Below, piece by piece: positions 1-5,865 of a stretch of 5,865 nt of DNA. This stretch comes from Candidatus Kuenenia stuttgartensis (GTDB lineage: Bacteria > Planctomycetota > Planctomycetia > Isosphaerales > Isosphaeraceae): NCBI GenBank assembly GCA_945874095.1, contig CAMCFM010000310.1:1-5865 (forward strand). Direction: 5' to 3'. The notes under the pieces were generated by a model. The model had not been told where the DNA came from. It was given only the letters and a program-made list of their open reading frames with translations, and did not search any database. The translations under genes and the position numbers were made by a program. Each line of letters opens with the position of its first letter. Positions within the stretch are counted from its first letter, which is position 1.

Positions 1-1721
1 ACAGGGCCAGGGGTACAAAGAGCACGGAGGATGCCGGCCCCGATATCTTGATTCGACGTGATCTCGTTATAAGCCACGCCCATGGCTGCAGCGAAGGCTG
101 AATGATTGATATTGGCGATTTCTGTGGCCGTGGTACGACGATAAACCGGCTCCTGCAACATCTGCATGTAGTGATAGGCGCCGTCGTCCAGAATGAAGAA
201 CTTGACCGGCAGACCGGTTCTGGCGGCTGTGCTTAACTCCATACCACTCATCAGGAAACAGCCATCGCCTGTGACGCAGACGGTGAGTCGGCCGGGCTGA
301 ATGTACTGTGCTCCAATCGATGCGGGAATTGCCCAACCCATGCTTTGATTATTGGCTGGAGCGAAGTATCGGCGCGGACCTGATACTACAAAGCCTTCAC
401 TGGCCCAGTGGGTCGCCGCTGTGACATCAATGAAGGCCATAGCTTCTGTTCCGATGGCTTGATTCAGCTCGGTCAGGAAGAGCATCGGATCGACGGCCTG
501 ATGGACCTGAGCGGAGTGGTTTTCGGCGAAGTCCGACTGTCGCTCGCGGGCGATCGTCCGCTGGAGCTTCGGATCGGCGGTTCTGGCCACGTTGGCACCA
601 TCGGCTAGCAGACGCTGGAGGAAGACCCGGGCATCGGCGTTCACACCCACAGCCGTTTTCACATTTCGACCAATATTTTTCGGATTGGCGTCCACGTGGA
701 TCAAGCACGGGTGATCCGGTACGGCATAGGCTGCCGTACTCACTTCACTGTACTTAACTCCAACAGCTAGAACGACATCCACATCCGCAAACCGCTTCTC
801 GGCTGTCTTCGTACCATAGGCACCATATCCCCAGCCCACAGAAAGCGGGTGGGTTTCAGGCATCGAGCCTTTACCGCTGACGGACGTTGCGACAGGAGCC
901 TGCATAAGCTCAGCCACAGCAACGAGTTCAGCCGATGCGTCCTGGCATCCGATACCGGCATAAATCCCGATCCGCTTGCTGCGATCCGCCAGCAGAACCA
1001 TGGCTTGGGCATAGGCATTTTCGTCCCACGGAACGCCGGGGGCAGGGGGCGGAGCCATGTCGAAATCGAACGTTTCCGTCATCATATAATAAGGCACAAC
1101 CACGGCCACAGGGCCAGGTTCGCCAGCCATGGCGGTGTGGAAAGCATCAGAAATCAAGGCGGGCAGGTGGCTCACATGTTCGGCCACAAAGACATGCTTA
1201 TTCACGCTTTGGAGCATGGGAACATTGGCCAGCGAGTGCACCTGGCCGATCGGGGCGCCGGGACGGGTATCGACGTCTGTGACAATCCCGACAATCGGGA
1301 CACTGTCCAGCAGGGCCTCTCCCATGCCCGTCATGGCATTAGTAATCCCAGGACCTGGAATGACGCTGTAAACGCCTGGACGACCCGTGACACGAGCAGC
1401 TGCATCGGCCATCACGCTGCATGAAAATTCATGGCTGACGAGAAGATAGGGGAACTGGGCGGCTTTAAAAGCGTCCCAAAGCTCGTTGTTCTGGGCCCCT
1501 GGGATGCCATAAACGCACGGGGCACCCATACATTCCAGAGAGGCTGCGATGGCCTGTGCACCGGTCATTTTGCCACGCACGCCATCACGGCGGATGCTGC
1601 CGCGAACATCAACCATCAGGCCGCCGGCCTGTGCTTGAGGTGTTTTTGCAAGCATGGAGGCCGTTGCAGCGCCGGCTGCACTTATGGCCGACATCCAGAT
1701 TCGCCTGTTTAATGCTTCCAT
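1..1721 (-). CDS. Acetolactate-synthase-like ThDP-dependent enzyme with Tat-type signal (3' end cut by window)
   Basis: The minus strand is open from ATG at 1721 to the window edge (573 codons, no stop), so the C-terminus is missing. The ThDP enzyme fold is clear. The N-terminal PYR domain has GIPGAQNNELWDAF (72-85), the cofactor-activating Glu98 in SHEF, and GPGITN (123-128) followed by ALLDSVPIVGI. A central domain follows, then the PP domain with SMGWAIPASIGA (460-471) and GDG (485-487). Family members cleave or ligate 2-keto acids using ThDP and Mg2+; the substrate here cannot be told. Residues 6-32 resemble a twin-arginine signal: NRRIWM, a hydrophobic Ala/Ser stretch, then AQA before Gly33, suggesting folded export to the periplasm, which is unusual for this fold. 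The metal-site Asn pair after GDG is replaced by Asp512-Asp513. GGGAGA lies 9 nt before the ATG and supports this start. It could instead be cytoplasmic if the signal is not functional. Family is certain; function is open. Confidence 0.93.
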   Translation of the reverse strand, partial: MEALNRRIWMSAISAAGAATASMLAKTPQAQAGGLMVDVRGSIRRDGVRGKMTGAQAIAASLECMGAPCVYGIPGAQNNELWDAFKAAQFPYLLVSHEFSCSVMADAAARVTGRPGVYSVIPGPGITNAMTGMGEALLDSVPIVGIVTDVDTRPGAPIGQVHSLANVPMLQSVNKHVFVAEHVSHLPALISDAFHTAMAGEPGPVAVVVPYYMMTETFDFDMAPPPAPGVPWDENAYAQAMVLLADRSKRIGIYAGIGCQDASAELVAVAELMQAPVATSVSGKGSMPETHPLSVGWGYGAYGTKTAEKRFADVDVVLAVGVKYSEVSTAAYAVPDHPCLIHVDANPKNIGRNVKTAVGVNADARVFLQRLLADGANVARTADPKLQRTIARERQSDFAENHSAQVHQAVDPMLFLTELNQAIGTEAMAFIDVTAATHWASEGFVVSGPRRYFAPANNQSMGWAIPASIGAQYIQPGRLTVCVTGDGCFLMSGMELSTAARTGLPVKFFILDDGAYHYMQMLQEPVYRRTTATEIANINHSAFAAAMGVAYNEITSNQDIGAGILRALCTPGP

Positions 1722-1810
1722 GCCAATGATTCTCCCAAGCCATCCCGGCTTGATTTTAGCTATACCATGCAGACTGTCTAATCTGTGCAGATGCCTCAAA
1801 TCATCGGAAT

Positions 1811-1816
1811 ATTATA
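1811..1816 (-). promoter_or_regulatory. Candidate -10 box for the ThDP-enzyme gene
   Basis: On the minus strand a perfect TATAAT sits about 90 nt upstream of the ATG at 1721, in the 148 bp gap after the isomerase gene. The hexamer 17 nt further upstream (TATTTT at 1839-1834) is a poor -35 match, so the promoter assignment rests mainly on the -10 box. If real, it would give the ThDP gene its own transcript with a leader of roughly 80 nt. Planctomycete promoter rules are not well known to me, so this is tentative. Confidence 0.3.
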
Positions 1817-1828
1817 GACGCTGTCATT

Positions 1829-1870
1829 AGCCTAAAATATGGATTGTGATGCGTCGTTAAAATCCAGGCT
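1829..1870 (-). other. Possible imperfect stem-loop just after the isomerase stop codon
   Basis: Reading the minus strand just past the isomerase stop codon, AGCCT GGATT pairs with AATCC and, after a 7 nt bulge (ATATTTT), AGGCT. The loop is 15 nt. The stem is two 5 bp helices and AT-rich, and no U-run follows it, so it is not a typical intrinsic terminator. It overlaps the weak -35 region of the next gene. It may be chance. Confidence 0.15.
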
Positions 1871-2733
1871 TAGCCCTGAACCATTGTTTTCCACCAGTCG
1901 AGCCATTCAGGCGAGGGTGGTTTGCGAACGTCTCGCAGGGCTTTGACGCATTCGAGCATGATTGGCCCCTCATAACCAATTTCAGTGAGGCTTGCGAACC
2001 AGAGAGGCCAGTCGATCACGCCCTCTCCGGGTGGCCTGTGGCTATCGGCACGTCCATCGTTGTCATGAACGTGTGTGCTGATCAGAAGGTTTTTGGCTGC
2101 CAGTGTTTCTTCATGAATGTCGCCACTGATTCGGGCGTGGCCGGTGTCCATGACCAAGCCCAGCGATGGGCGCTGAATCTGGTAGACAATTCTGGCAAGG
2201 TCGGCCATTCGACTGCCGGGATAAACACCAAGGGGCATATTTTCGAGTCCGATGCGAAGATCGCGTGACTCGGCCTCAAGTGATAACAGATCAAGGCTTT
2301 GCGTAAGCATATCTGTGCGTTCTGGCAGCTGATCAGGGTCGGATAAACCGCCGGGATGTACGACCACGATTCGGGCACCAAGGCTGGCTGACCAGTCGAG
2401 AGCCCTTCGCACATCGTCAATGGAATCCTGCCTGAACTGCGGCCTGATATCGGAGAGGTCGACGCGGTCGGCTTCAATGGATTGACCGCCCCAGGGCCCG
2501 TGAGTGCTCCAGATCTCGAGTCCAGCGTCTTTCACCTTGTCTGAGATTTCGTTTGGACGCGGTAATTCATTCCAGCGAGGCAAGATTTCTACAAGGTCTG
2601 ACCCGATTGCGACCGCGAGTTTGATGTCCGTTTCGAGGACCGGTCCAGCAGGGCTGTGCACCACCATCATGCCCAGTGGGCGGTAGTTCCGTAATTGCCG
2701 ACCCATGGGATAGGGGATGGAATCTGGGTTCAT
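1870..2733 (-). CDS. Sugar phosphate isomerase/epimerase family protein (AP endonuclease 2-like TIM barrel)
   Basis: Predicted cytoplasmic TIM-barrel enzyme of 287 residues, the usual size for this family, which interconverts sugars or inositol derivatives using a divalent metal. Counting from the ATG, the metal-site set is visible: Glu164 in GLENMPLG, Asp196 and His199 in MDTGHA, His221/His223 in THVHDND, and Glu261 in MLEC. An earlier His126 lies in VVHPGG. There is no signal peptide or membrane segment. The ATG at 2733 is preceded by TTAAGG with a 4 nt gap; a TTG one codon earlier (2736) is an alternative. It lies upstream of the ThDP-enzyme gene on the same strand, 148 bp apart, and is divergent from the fabZ-like gene. 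A 14 bp segment covering its start signal is duplicated 43 bp upstream. The exact substrate cannot be read from sequence; xylose isomerase-like, IolE/IolI-like and hydroxypyruvate isomerase-like roles all remain possible. Confidence 0.9.
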   Translation of the reverse strand: MNPDSIPYPMGRQLRNYRPLGMMVVHSPAGPVLETDIKLAVAIGSDLVEILPRWNELPRPNEISDKVKDAGLEIWSTHGPWGGQSIEADRVDLSDIRPQFRQDSIDDVRRALDWSASLGARIVVVHPGGLSDPDQLPERTDMLTQSLDLLSLEAESRDLRIGLENMPLGVYPGSRMADLARIVYQIQRPSLGLVMDTGHARISGDIHEETLAAKNLLISTHVHDNDGRADSHRPPGEGVIDWPLWFASLTEIGYEGPIMLECVKALRDVRKPPSPEWLDWWKTMVQG

Positions 2734-2798
2734 CAAGCCTTAACTTCAGATTTAAAGGAGCCGTTTCAAGGTTCATCAAGCCTAAAGGCATGGATTTA
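2727..2798. repeat. Imperfect direct repeat spanning the isomerase start codon
   Basis: The 14-mer ggttcatcaagcct occurs at 2727-2740 and again, identical, at 2770-2783. Both copies are followed after 8-9 bases by gattta (2749-2754 and 2793-2798), so the duplicated unit is about 28 bp and partly diverged. On the minus strand each copy reads AGGCTTGATGAACC, a Shine-Dalgarno-like AGG plus an ATG. The proximal copy starts the isomerase gene. The distal copy's ATG (2776) is 43 bp away and out of frame. Confidence 0.75.
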
Positions 2799-2831
2799 GG
2801 ACTTGTCAATTCTACGAAAGGTGTGCATGAT
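2781..2831. promoter_or_regulatory. Candidate overlapping divergent promoters between isomerase and fabZ-like genes
   Basis: A shared TTGTCAA/TTGACAA segment at 2803-2809 can serve as a -35 on either strand. On the minus strand a perfect TTGACA (2809-2804) is followed after 17 nt by a weak TTTAGG (2786-2781), facing the isomerase. On the plus strand TTGTCA (2803-2808) is followed after 17 nt by CATGAT (2826-2831), facing the fabZ-like gene. Only the -35 boxes are good. This is inference from hexamers in a 245 bp region between divergent genes, where promoters are expected. Confidence 0.3.
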
Positions 2832-2978
2832 TGTCCAAAATGGAATCACGAAAAAGCATGTTGAATCGACTGCGGTTCATGGCTTCATTGGTGTAAAAAC
2901 CAAGCTTCTGAATTGCGTGTGCGGTTTTGAAGTGACGGATTTGGCTCAATCTTCTTGCGATTTGCTGATCGAGGCCGC

Positions 2979-3476
2979 ATGCCGCCCGCCCCTCTTGTCG
3001 ATACGGATAAGTTGGATTTCACACGAGTAGTCGCAGATCAGGCGGCGATTCGGGTACGCAATCTTCAGCGATTTGAGATGGAACAGCTCACAGCCATCAT
3101 TCACGTGGACTCTGAAAACCATCTTGTGATTGGCTATAAAGACGTCACAGATGATGAGTTCTGGGTTCGCGGCCACATGCCTGGCTTCCCCATCATGCCT
3201 GGTGTTGTGATGTGTGAAGTCGCTGCCCAGATTGCCAGCTACTACAGCCATAATCTGGCTGGCCCAGGCCGAATTATCGGATTCGGTGGGATGGAAGAAA
3301 TTCGGTTTCGTGGGCAAGTCCGTCCTGGTGATCGACTTGTGATGGTCGCAAAGGCGTCCAGACTGCACCCTCGACAGACCATTTTCGACACTCAGGGTTT
3401 TGTCGGCGATCAAATGGTCTTTCATGGACGAATCATCGGTCTGACCTTGCCATTTAAGCCTGAAGGGTTGGAGTAA
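2979..3476 (+). CDS. fabZ: 3-hydroxyacyl-ACP dehydratase, FabZ/FabA-like hot-dog fold
   Basis: A 165-residue single hot-dog-domain protein, somewhat longer than typical FabZ (about 150). It should dehydrate (3R)-3-hydroxyacyl-ACP to trans-2-enoyl-ACP in the cytoplasmic fatty-acid elongation cycle. The signature GHMPGFPIMPGVVMCEVAAQ is at 65-84. His66 and Glu80 are 14 residues apart, as in E. coli FabZ (His54/Glu68), so the active site looks intact. RFRGQVRPGDRL (109-120) matches the family's later strand. I chose the ATG at 2979 because GAGG lies 4 nt before it and the protein then starts MPPAPLVD, as I recall from planctomycete homologues; a TTG at 2955 in frame is an alternative. It is the first gene of a plus-strand pair with trmB, 68 bp downstream. 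Planctomycetes often carry several FabZ paralogues, so this copy may not be the main one; the symbol names the family. Confidence 0.9.
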   Translation: MPPAPLVDTDKLDFTRVVADQAAIRVRNLQRFEMEQLTAIIHVDSENHLVIGYKDVTDDEFWVRGHMPGFPIMPGVVMCEVAAQIASYYSHNLAGPGRIIGFGGMEEIRFRGQVRPGDRLVMVAKASRLHPRQTIFDTQGFVGDQMVFHGRIIGLTLPFKPEGLE

Positions 3477-3544
3477 TCTCTGACCCTTACGACAGTTATG
3501 TAGTCGATCTATCACGCCTTTCTGGAACCGTTCCCACGCCAATC

Positions 3545-4240
3545 ATGACTGATTCAGACGATCCGATGGTGTCTCACAATACTGGCCCTGATGATGGCAT
3601 CGTAAACCCTCATAATCCCGTGGGTTATCAGCGCAAAACGCACCCGCTTTTCATCGAGCCGGAGACGATTGGGACCACGGTCGATTTTCAGGCCATTTTC
3701 GGGAACGACCATCCCGTGGAACTTGAAGTCGGTTCAGGCAAGGCTTTGTTCTTGCGCAATGCTGCCAAAGAACGCCCGGATCATAATTTTTATGGGATTG
3801 AAATTGTTCGCAAGTATGCGTTTCATGGCGCGGATCGGGTCAAAAATCTCGGACTGACCAATGTGAAAATCATGCCAGGCGATGCTCTCAGCTTTCTTAA
3901 AAAAGTGCCTGACCGGAACATTGTGACGGCACACCTTTATTATCCCGACCCTTGGTGGAAGCGTAAACACCATAAGCGGAGAGTCTTTACGACAGAGTTT
4001 GTTTCTGACATCAGACGAGTCTTGATCGACAATGGCCAGTTTCTGATCGTGACCGACGTGGCCGACTATTTCGAGCACGTTCAGTTACTTATGACCGAAT
4101 TCCCCGAATTTCAGAGGCAGCCAGAGCCAGAAAGCCACGAGCCTGAGCATGACCTGGACTATCTGACGAATTTCGAGCGGAAGTTTCGTCAGGAAGGTCG
4201 GCCGATTTATCGGGTGGCTTATCTCCGCCAGCCTCGTTGA
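3545..4240 (+). CDS. trmB: tRNA (guanine-N7-)-methyltransferase TrmB
   Basis: TrmB transfers a methyl group from S-adenosylmethionine to N7 of guanosine 46 in the variable loop of tRNAs. The 231-residue length is close to E. coli TrmB (239). The SAM-binding motif I is VELEVGSGKALFL (58-70), followed by the acidic GIEI (84-87). The family hallmark YPDPWWKRKHHKRR is at 133-146, with the catalytic Asp136. TNFERKF (208-214) and the following G-x-x-I/Y end match the C-terminal tRNA and substrate-binding region. The first 30 or so residues are hydrophilic and poorly conserved. The ATG at 3545 lacks a clear Shine-Dalgarno sequence; the ATG at codon 8 (3566) is an alternative with no better site. It probably shares a transcript with the upstream fabZ-like gene. 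Its stop is 10 bp from the stop of the convergent phosphotransferase gene, leaving no room for a separate terminator. Confidence 0.96.
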   Translation: MTDSDDPMVSHNTGPDDGIVNPHNPVGYQRKTHPLFIEPETIGTTVDFQAIFGNDHPVELEVGSGKALFLRNAAKERPDHNFYGIEIVRKYAFHGADRVKNLGLTNVKIMPGDALSFLKKVPDRNIVTAHLYYPDPWWKRKHHKRRVFTTEFVSDIRRVLIDNGQFLIVTDVADYFEHVQLLMTEFPEFQRQPEPESHEPEHDLDYLTNFERKFRQEGRPIYRVAYLRQPR

Positions 4241-4250
4241 GCGACTGGTT

Positions 4251-5339
4251 TCATAATCCGACCATAGCAATCGAATGTTCCGGCACATGCGATTTTAAAC
4301 GATTGTACGCATGTGATAATGCGTGCTGAAAATCGTTGTCGCGACCACTGGTCCTGCGCTTCCTGAAATGGAGATCAACCCATGCAAGCCCGCCCAGAAT
4401 GGCACCTGCCAAGGCTAACGGTGGGATCAGTCCGAGCTCTTGTGGGGTAACGCAAGAAACAGAGCTGTAATGAGTTAAGGCCGTTTCGAACCGAGTCTGA
4501 TCGCCTGGGAACCAGTCGCTGGTCAATCGGGCCAGATCGACCGCGATGGAGTCTGTCCCAATCGCTCCGAAGTCGATGATCCCTGAAAGTGACTCTCCGA
4601 CCAGCAGGAAGTGGTCCGGGCGAGCATCGCGCAGAACCGTTTGTTGTGTAAAGGTTTGATTCTCAAAGGGTTCGAGGCGACGGATGGCATCGTCGGTCAA
4701 GGCTTTGGCGAGTTTGCAGATCTCGCGTAATTGGTCGCCGATCATGGGCTTGGCCTGACCAGATAAATACCAGATTCGGGAATCAGGCTCTAATAGATGT
4801 GCCAGCTTCAGCTTACGTAATTGATTCAGGCGGTTGGAAACCGCAGGTGAAGGCCCTTGAACCGTGGGAGAATTCGCCTTCCATTCGATGTGCAATCGGG
4901 CCAGGGCCTGAAAACTCTGGCGAATGACAGCCTCAGAAGGCTCAACAAGAATCGGCTTACCTTCAAGCCATGGAAGGAGTTCTGCCCAAAGGTCGCCAAA
5001 CCAGGGGCGAATCGTGTTGCCGTTCTGGTCGGCAATCGGTACGGCCAGGCCGGGCTGAAAACTGGATAGACATTTTAGCTTTCTGTGACGTTCCAGATGC
5101 TCGTCATGGGTGGGGCCGTCCGCCGGCCAGACCTTCATGAGAAGTCGACCCTGAGGCGCGTTCCATCTCCAGTATTTCGAGCCACTCCAGCCATTCTGGG
5201 CAACGAAAGGCTCTGGAGGTGTCAGAGGCTTTTGGAGGGTGGGCATCCCTGAAAAGATGCGCCGCCAGTCGTGGCATTGGCCTGGGTCATTCATCGTTGC
5301 ATCATCACAGTGTGAGGCAGAGGCCCAATCTTTAACCAT
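4251..5339 (-). CDS. Aminoglycoside phosphotransferase (APH)-fold family protein, substrate unknown
   Basis: A 362-residue soluble protein with a kinase-like APH/choline-kinase fold. LLMKVWP (67-73) supplies the likely ATP-binding Lys69, and FQALARLHIEW (143-153) matches the helix found before the catalytic loop. The catalytic loop reads LRDARPDHFLL (236-246), with the presumed base Asp238. GIIDFGAIGTDSIAVDLARL (253-272) holds the metal-binding Asp256. The usual H-x-D-x-x-x-x-N is altered: Leu replaces His and His243 replaces the metal-ligand Asn. I recall a similar D-x-x-x-D-H loop in planctomycete relatives, so this is probably a subfamily trait. The family phosphorylates small hydroxylated molecules; nothing here indicates antibiotic resistance. 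The start is uncertain: ATG at 5339 gives the longest form and ATG at 5294 (residue 16) is equally plausible; neither has a clear ribosome site. It lies convergent to trmB and downstream of the PEP-CTERM gene, 91 bp away. Confidence 0.82.
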   Translation of the reverse strand: MVKDWASASHCDDATMNDPGQCHDWRRIFSGMPTLQKPLTPPEPFVAQNGWSGSKYWRWNAPQGRLLMKVWPADGPTHDEHLERHRKLKCLSSFQPGLAVPIADQNGNTIRPWFGDLWAELLPWLEGKPILVEPSEAVIRQSFQALARLHIEWKANSPTVQGPSPAVSNRLNQLRKLKLAHLLEPDSRIWYLSGQAKPMIGDQLREICKLAKALTDDAIRRLEPFENQTFTQQTVLRDARPDHFLLVGESLSGIIDFGAIGTDSIAVDLARLTSDWFPGDQTRFETALTHYSSVSCVTPQELGLIPPLALAGAILGGLAWVDLHFRKRRTSGRDNDFQHALSHAYNRLKSHVPEHSIAMVGL

Positions 5340-5430
5340 AACCCAGAGCCGATTAAGTCAGCTTCTGGTTTGTACGAATAACAACCAATTTACCAAAATT
5401 ACAAAACGGATCCGATATGTGATGCCGAAA

Positions 5431-5865
5431 TTAGGCAGAAAGGCGACGCTGACGATTCTTGTTCGCCACATAACCGACTGCCAGACCGACAACCCAGATG
5501 GCAATGGTGGCTGGTTCAGGAACAGGCTGGGGGAGGATGGTTTGGGCCGCCAGGCAATGGGAACAGGTTTTGGAACTTACGATATGTTGACCCAAAAAGC
5601 CGATGGCATCAGGACTTGAGTTCATATCAGTTCCACCGGCGAGTTTGTTCTTGAGATCAGCGACTGCGGCATCGCTGAACTTTGTGTTTGGATCAAGCAG
5701 CATGTTCCAATTGGCAACGGCTGAATCAAGGAACTGACCGGTGGTGTCGTGGTGGGCCACGTCGAACGAGTGCATCAGTTCATGGGCCACGTTGCGAGCG
5801 ACAGCCCACTCTAAATCATTGACGTTACTGACGTTATTGAGCTTGTCGATGAACGAGAAACCGTC
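5431..5865 (-). CDS. Metzincin-like zinc metalloprotease with PEP-CTERM sorting tail (N-terminus outside window)
   Basis: The frame is open from the window edge (5865) to the TAA at 5433-5431, giving the last 144 residues of a longer protein. An in-frame GTG at 5790 is inside the HExxH helix and so is not the start. Residues 28-38 of the visible part read HELMHSFDVAH, matching HExxHxxGxxH of metzincin zinc proteases, with Asp in place of Gly. Met55 in NWNMLLDP followed by KFSDAAVADLKNKLAG resembles the Met-turn and final helix of that fold. The C-terminus is a textbook PEP-CTERM tail: VPEPAT (115-120), a hydrophobic span (121-134), then KNRQRR. Such tails direct exported proteins to the cell envelope, where an exosortase (not in this window) processes them. 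A CSHC pair (101-104) sits between the two parts. It is expected to be exported; the signal peptide would lie outside the window. The protease call rests on the motif; activity is unproven. Confidence 0.85.
   Translation of the reverse strand, partial: DGFSFIDKLNNVSNVNDLEWAVARNVAHELMHSFDVAHHDTTGQFLDSAVANWNMLLDPNTKFSDAAVADLKNKLAGGTDMNSSPDAIGFLGQHIVSSKTCSHCLAAQTILPQPVPEPATIAIWVVGLAVGYVANKNRQRRLSA

Noticed and set aside
1276..1302. Short tandem-like repeat of gacaatc/cgacaatcggg
   Set aside because: It encodes the PIVGIV segment of the ThDP enzyme, where repeated Ile-Val-Gly codons explain the similarity.
849..1424. 191-codon plus-strand open frame
   Set aside because: It is antisense to the ThDP-enzyme gene, whose conserved motifs run through this region; the His/Arg/Gly-rich translation is typical of a shadow frame.
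2082..2477. 131-codon minus-strand frame inside the isomerase gene
   Set aside because: It is an alternate frame of the same strand as the isomerase, which has the conserved metal-site residues.
2803..3030. 75-codon plus-strand frame across the divergent intergenic region
   Set aside because: It overlaps the fabZ-like start in another frame and has no recognisable motif; more likely leader sequence than a gene.
2946..3542. 198-codon minus-strand open frame opposite the fabZ-like gene
   Set aside because: It lies fully antisense to a well-supported dehydratase with intact catalytic motifs, and its translation shows no recognisable domain.
5340..5430. Possible terminator or promoter between the PEP-CTERM and phosphotransferase genes
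   Set aside because: This AT-rich 91 bp gap has no convincing inverted repeat with a U-run; the best hexamer pair on the minus strand (TTGTAA, 17 nt, TTATTC) is too weak to call.
5239..5619. 126-codon plus-strand frame across the gap between the phosphotransferase and PEP-CTERM genes
   Set aside because: It is antisense to the 5' end of one and the 3' end of the other, including the clear PEP-CTERM tail, and shows no domain.

Overview
The window is a compact, gene-dense stretch of a bacterial chromosome with moderate GC, by eye slightly above 50%. The best fit is a planctomycete. Three things point there: a PEP-CTERM surface-protein tail, a thiamine-diphosphate (ThDP) enzyme carrying a Tat-like signal peptide, and a divergent aminoglycoside-phosphotransferase-fold kinase whose D-x-x-x-D-H loop I associate from memory with planctomycetes. 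This assignment is inferred from gene content only; there is no rRNA or other phylogenetic marker here. Six protein genes fill nearly all of the sequence. I see no tRNA, rRNA, CRISPR array, insertion sequence or phage gene.

Left part, minus strand: positions 1721 down to 1 hold 573 uninterrupted codons of an acetolactate-synthase-like ThDP enzyme, with the C-terminus cut off by the window edge. It begins with a twin-arginine-type signal and ends, as far as visible, just after the cofactor-binding region. Upstream on the same strand (2733 to 1870) is a TIM-barrel sugar phosphate isomerase/epimerase of the AP-endonuclease-2 fold. A 148 bp gap with a TATAAT box separates the two, so the ThDP gene may have its own promoter.

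Middle, plus strand: a 245 bp divergent intergenic region, carrying an imperfect direct repeat, leads into a FabZ-type 3-hydroxyacyl-ACP dehydratase (2979-3476). After 68 bp comes trmB, the tRNA (guanine-N7-)-methyltransferase (3545-4240). These two probably form a small housekeeping operon.

Right part, minus strand: trmB converges, with only 10 bp between stop codons, on a phosphotransferase-family gene (5339-4251). Upstream of that is the C-terminal part of a secreted metzincin-like zinc metalloprotease ending in a PEP-CTERM anchor (5865-5431, N-terminus beyond the window).

The genes do not form one obvious pathway. I see no convincing new multi-gene system. The most interesting items are the apparently exported ThDP enzyme with an Asp-Asp in place of the usual Asn-Asn metal-site pair, the PEP-CTERM metzincin-like protease, and the duplicated translation-start segment upstream of the isomerase.
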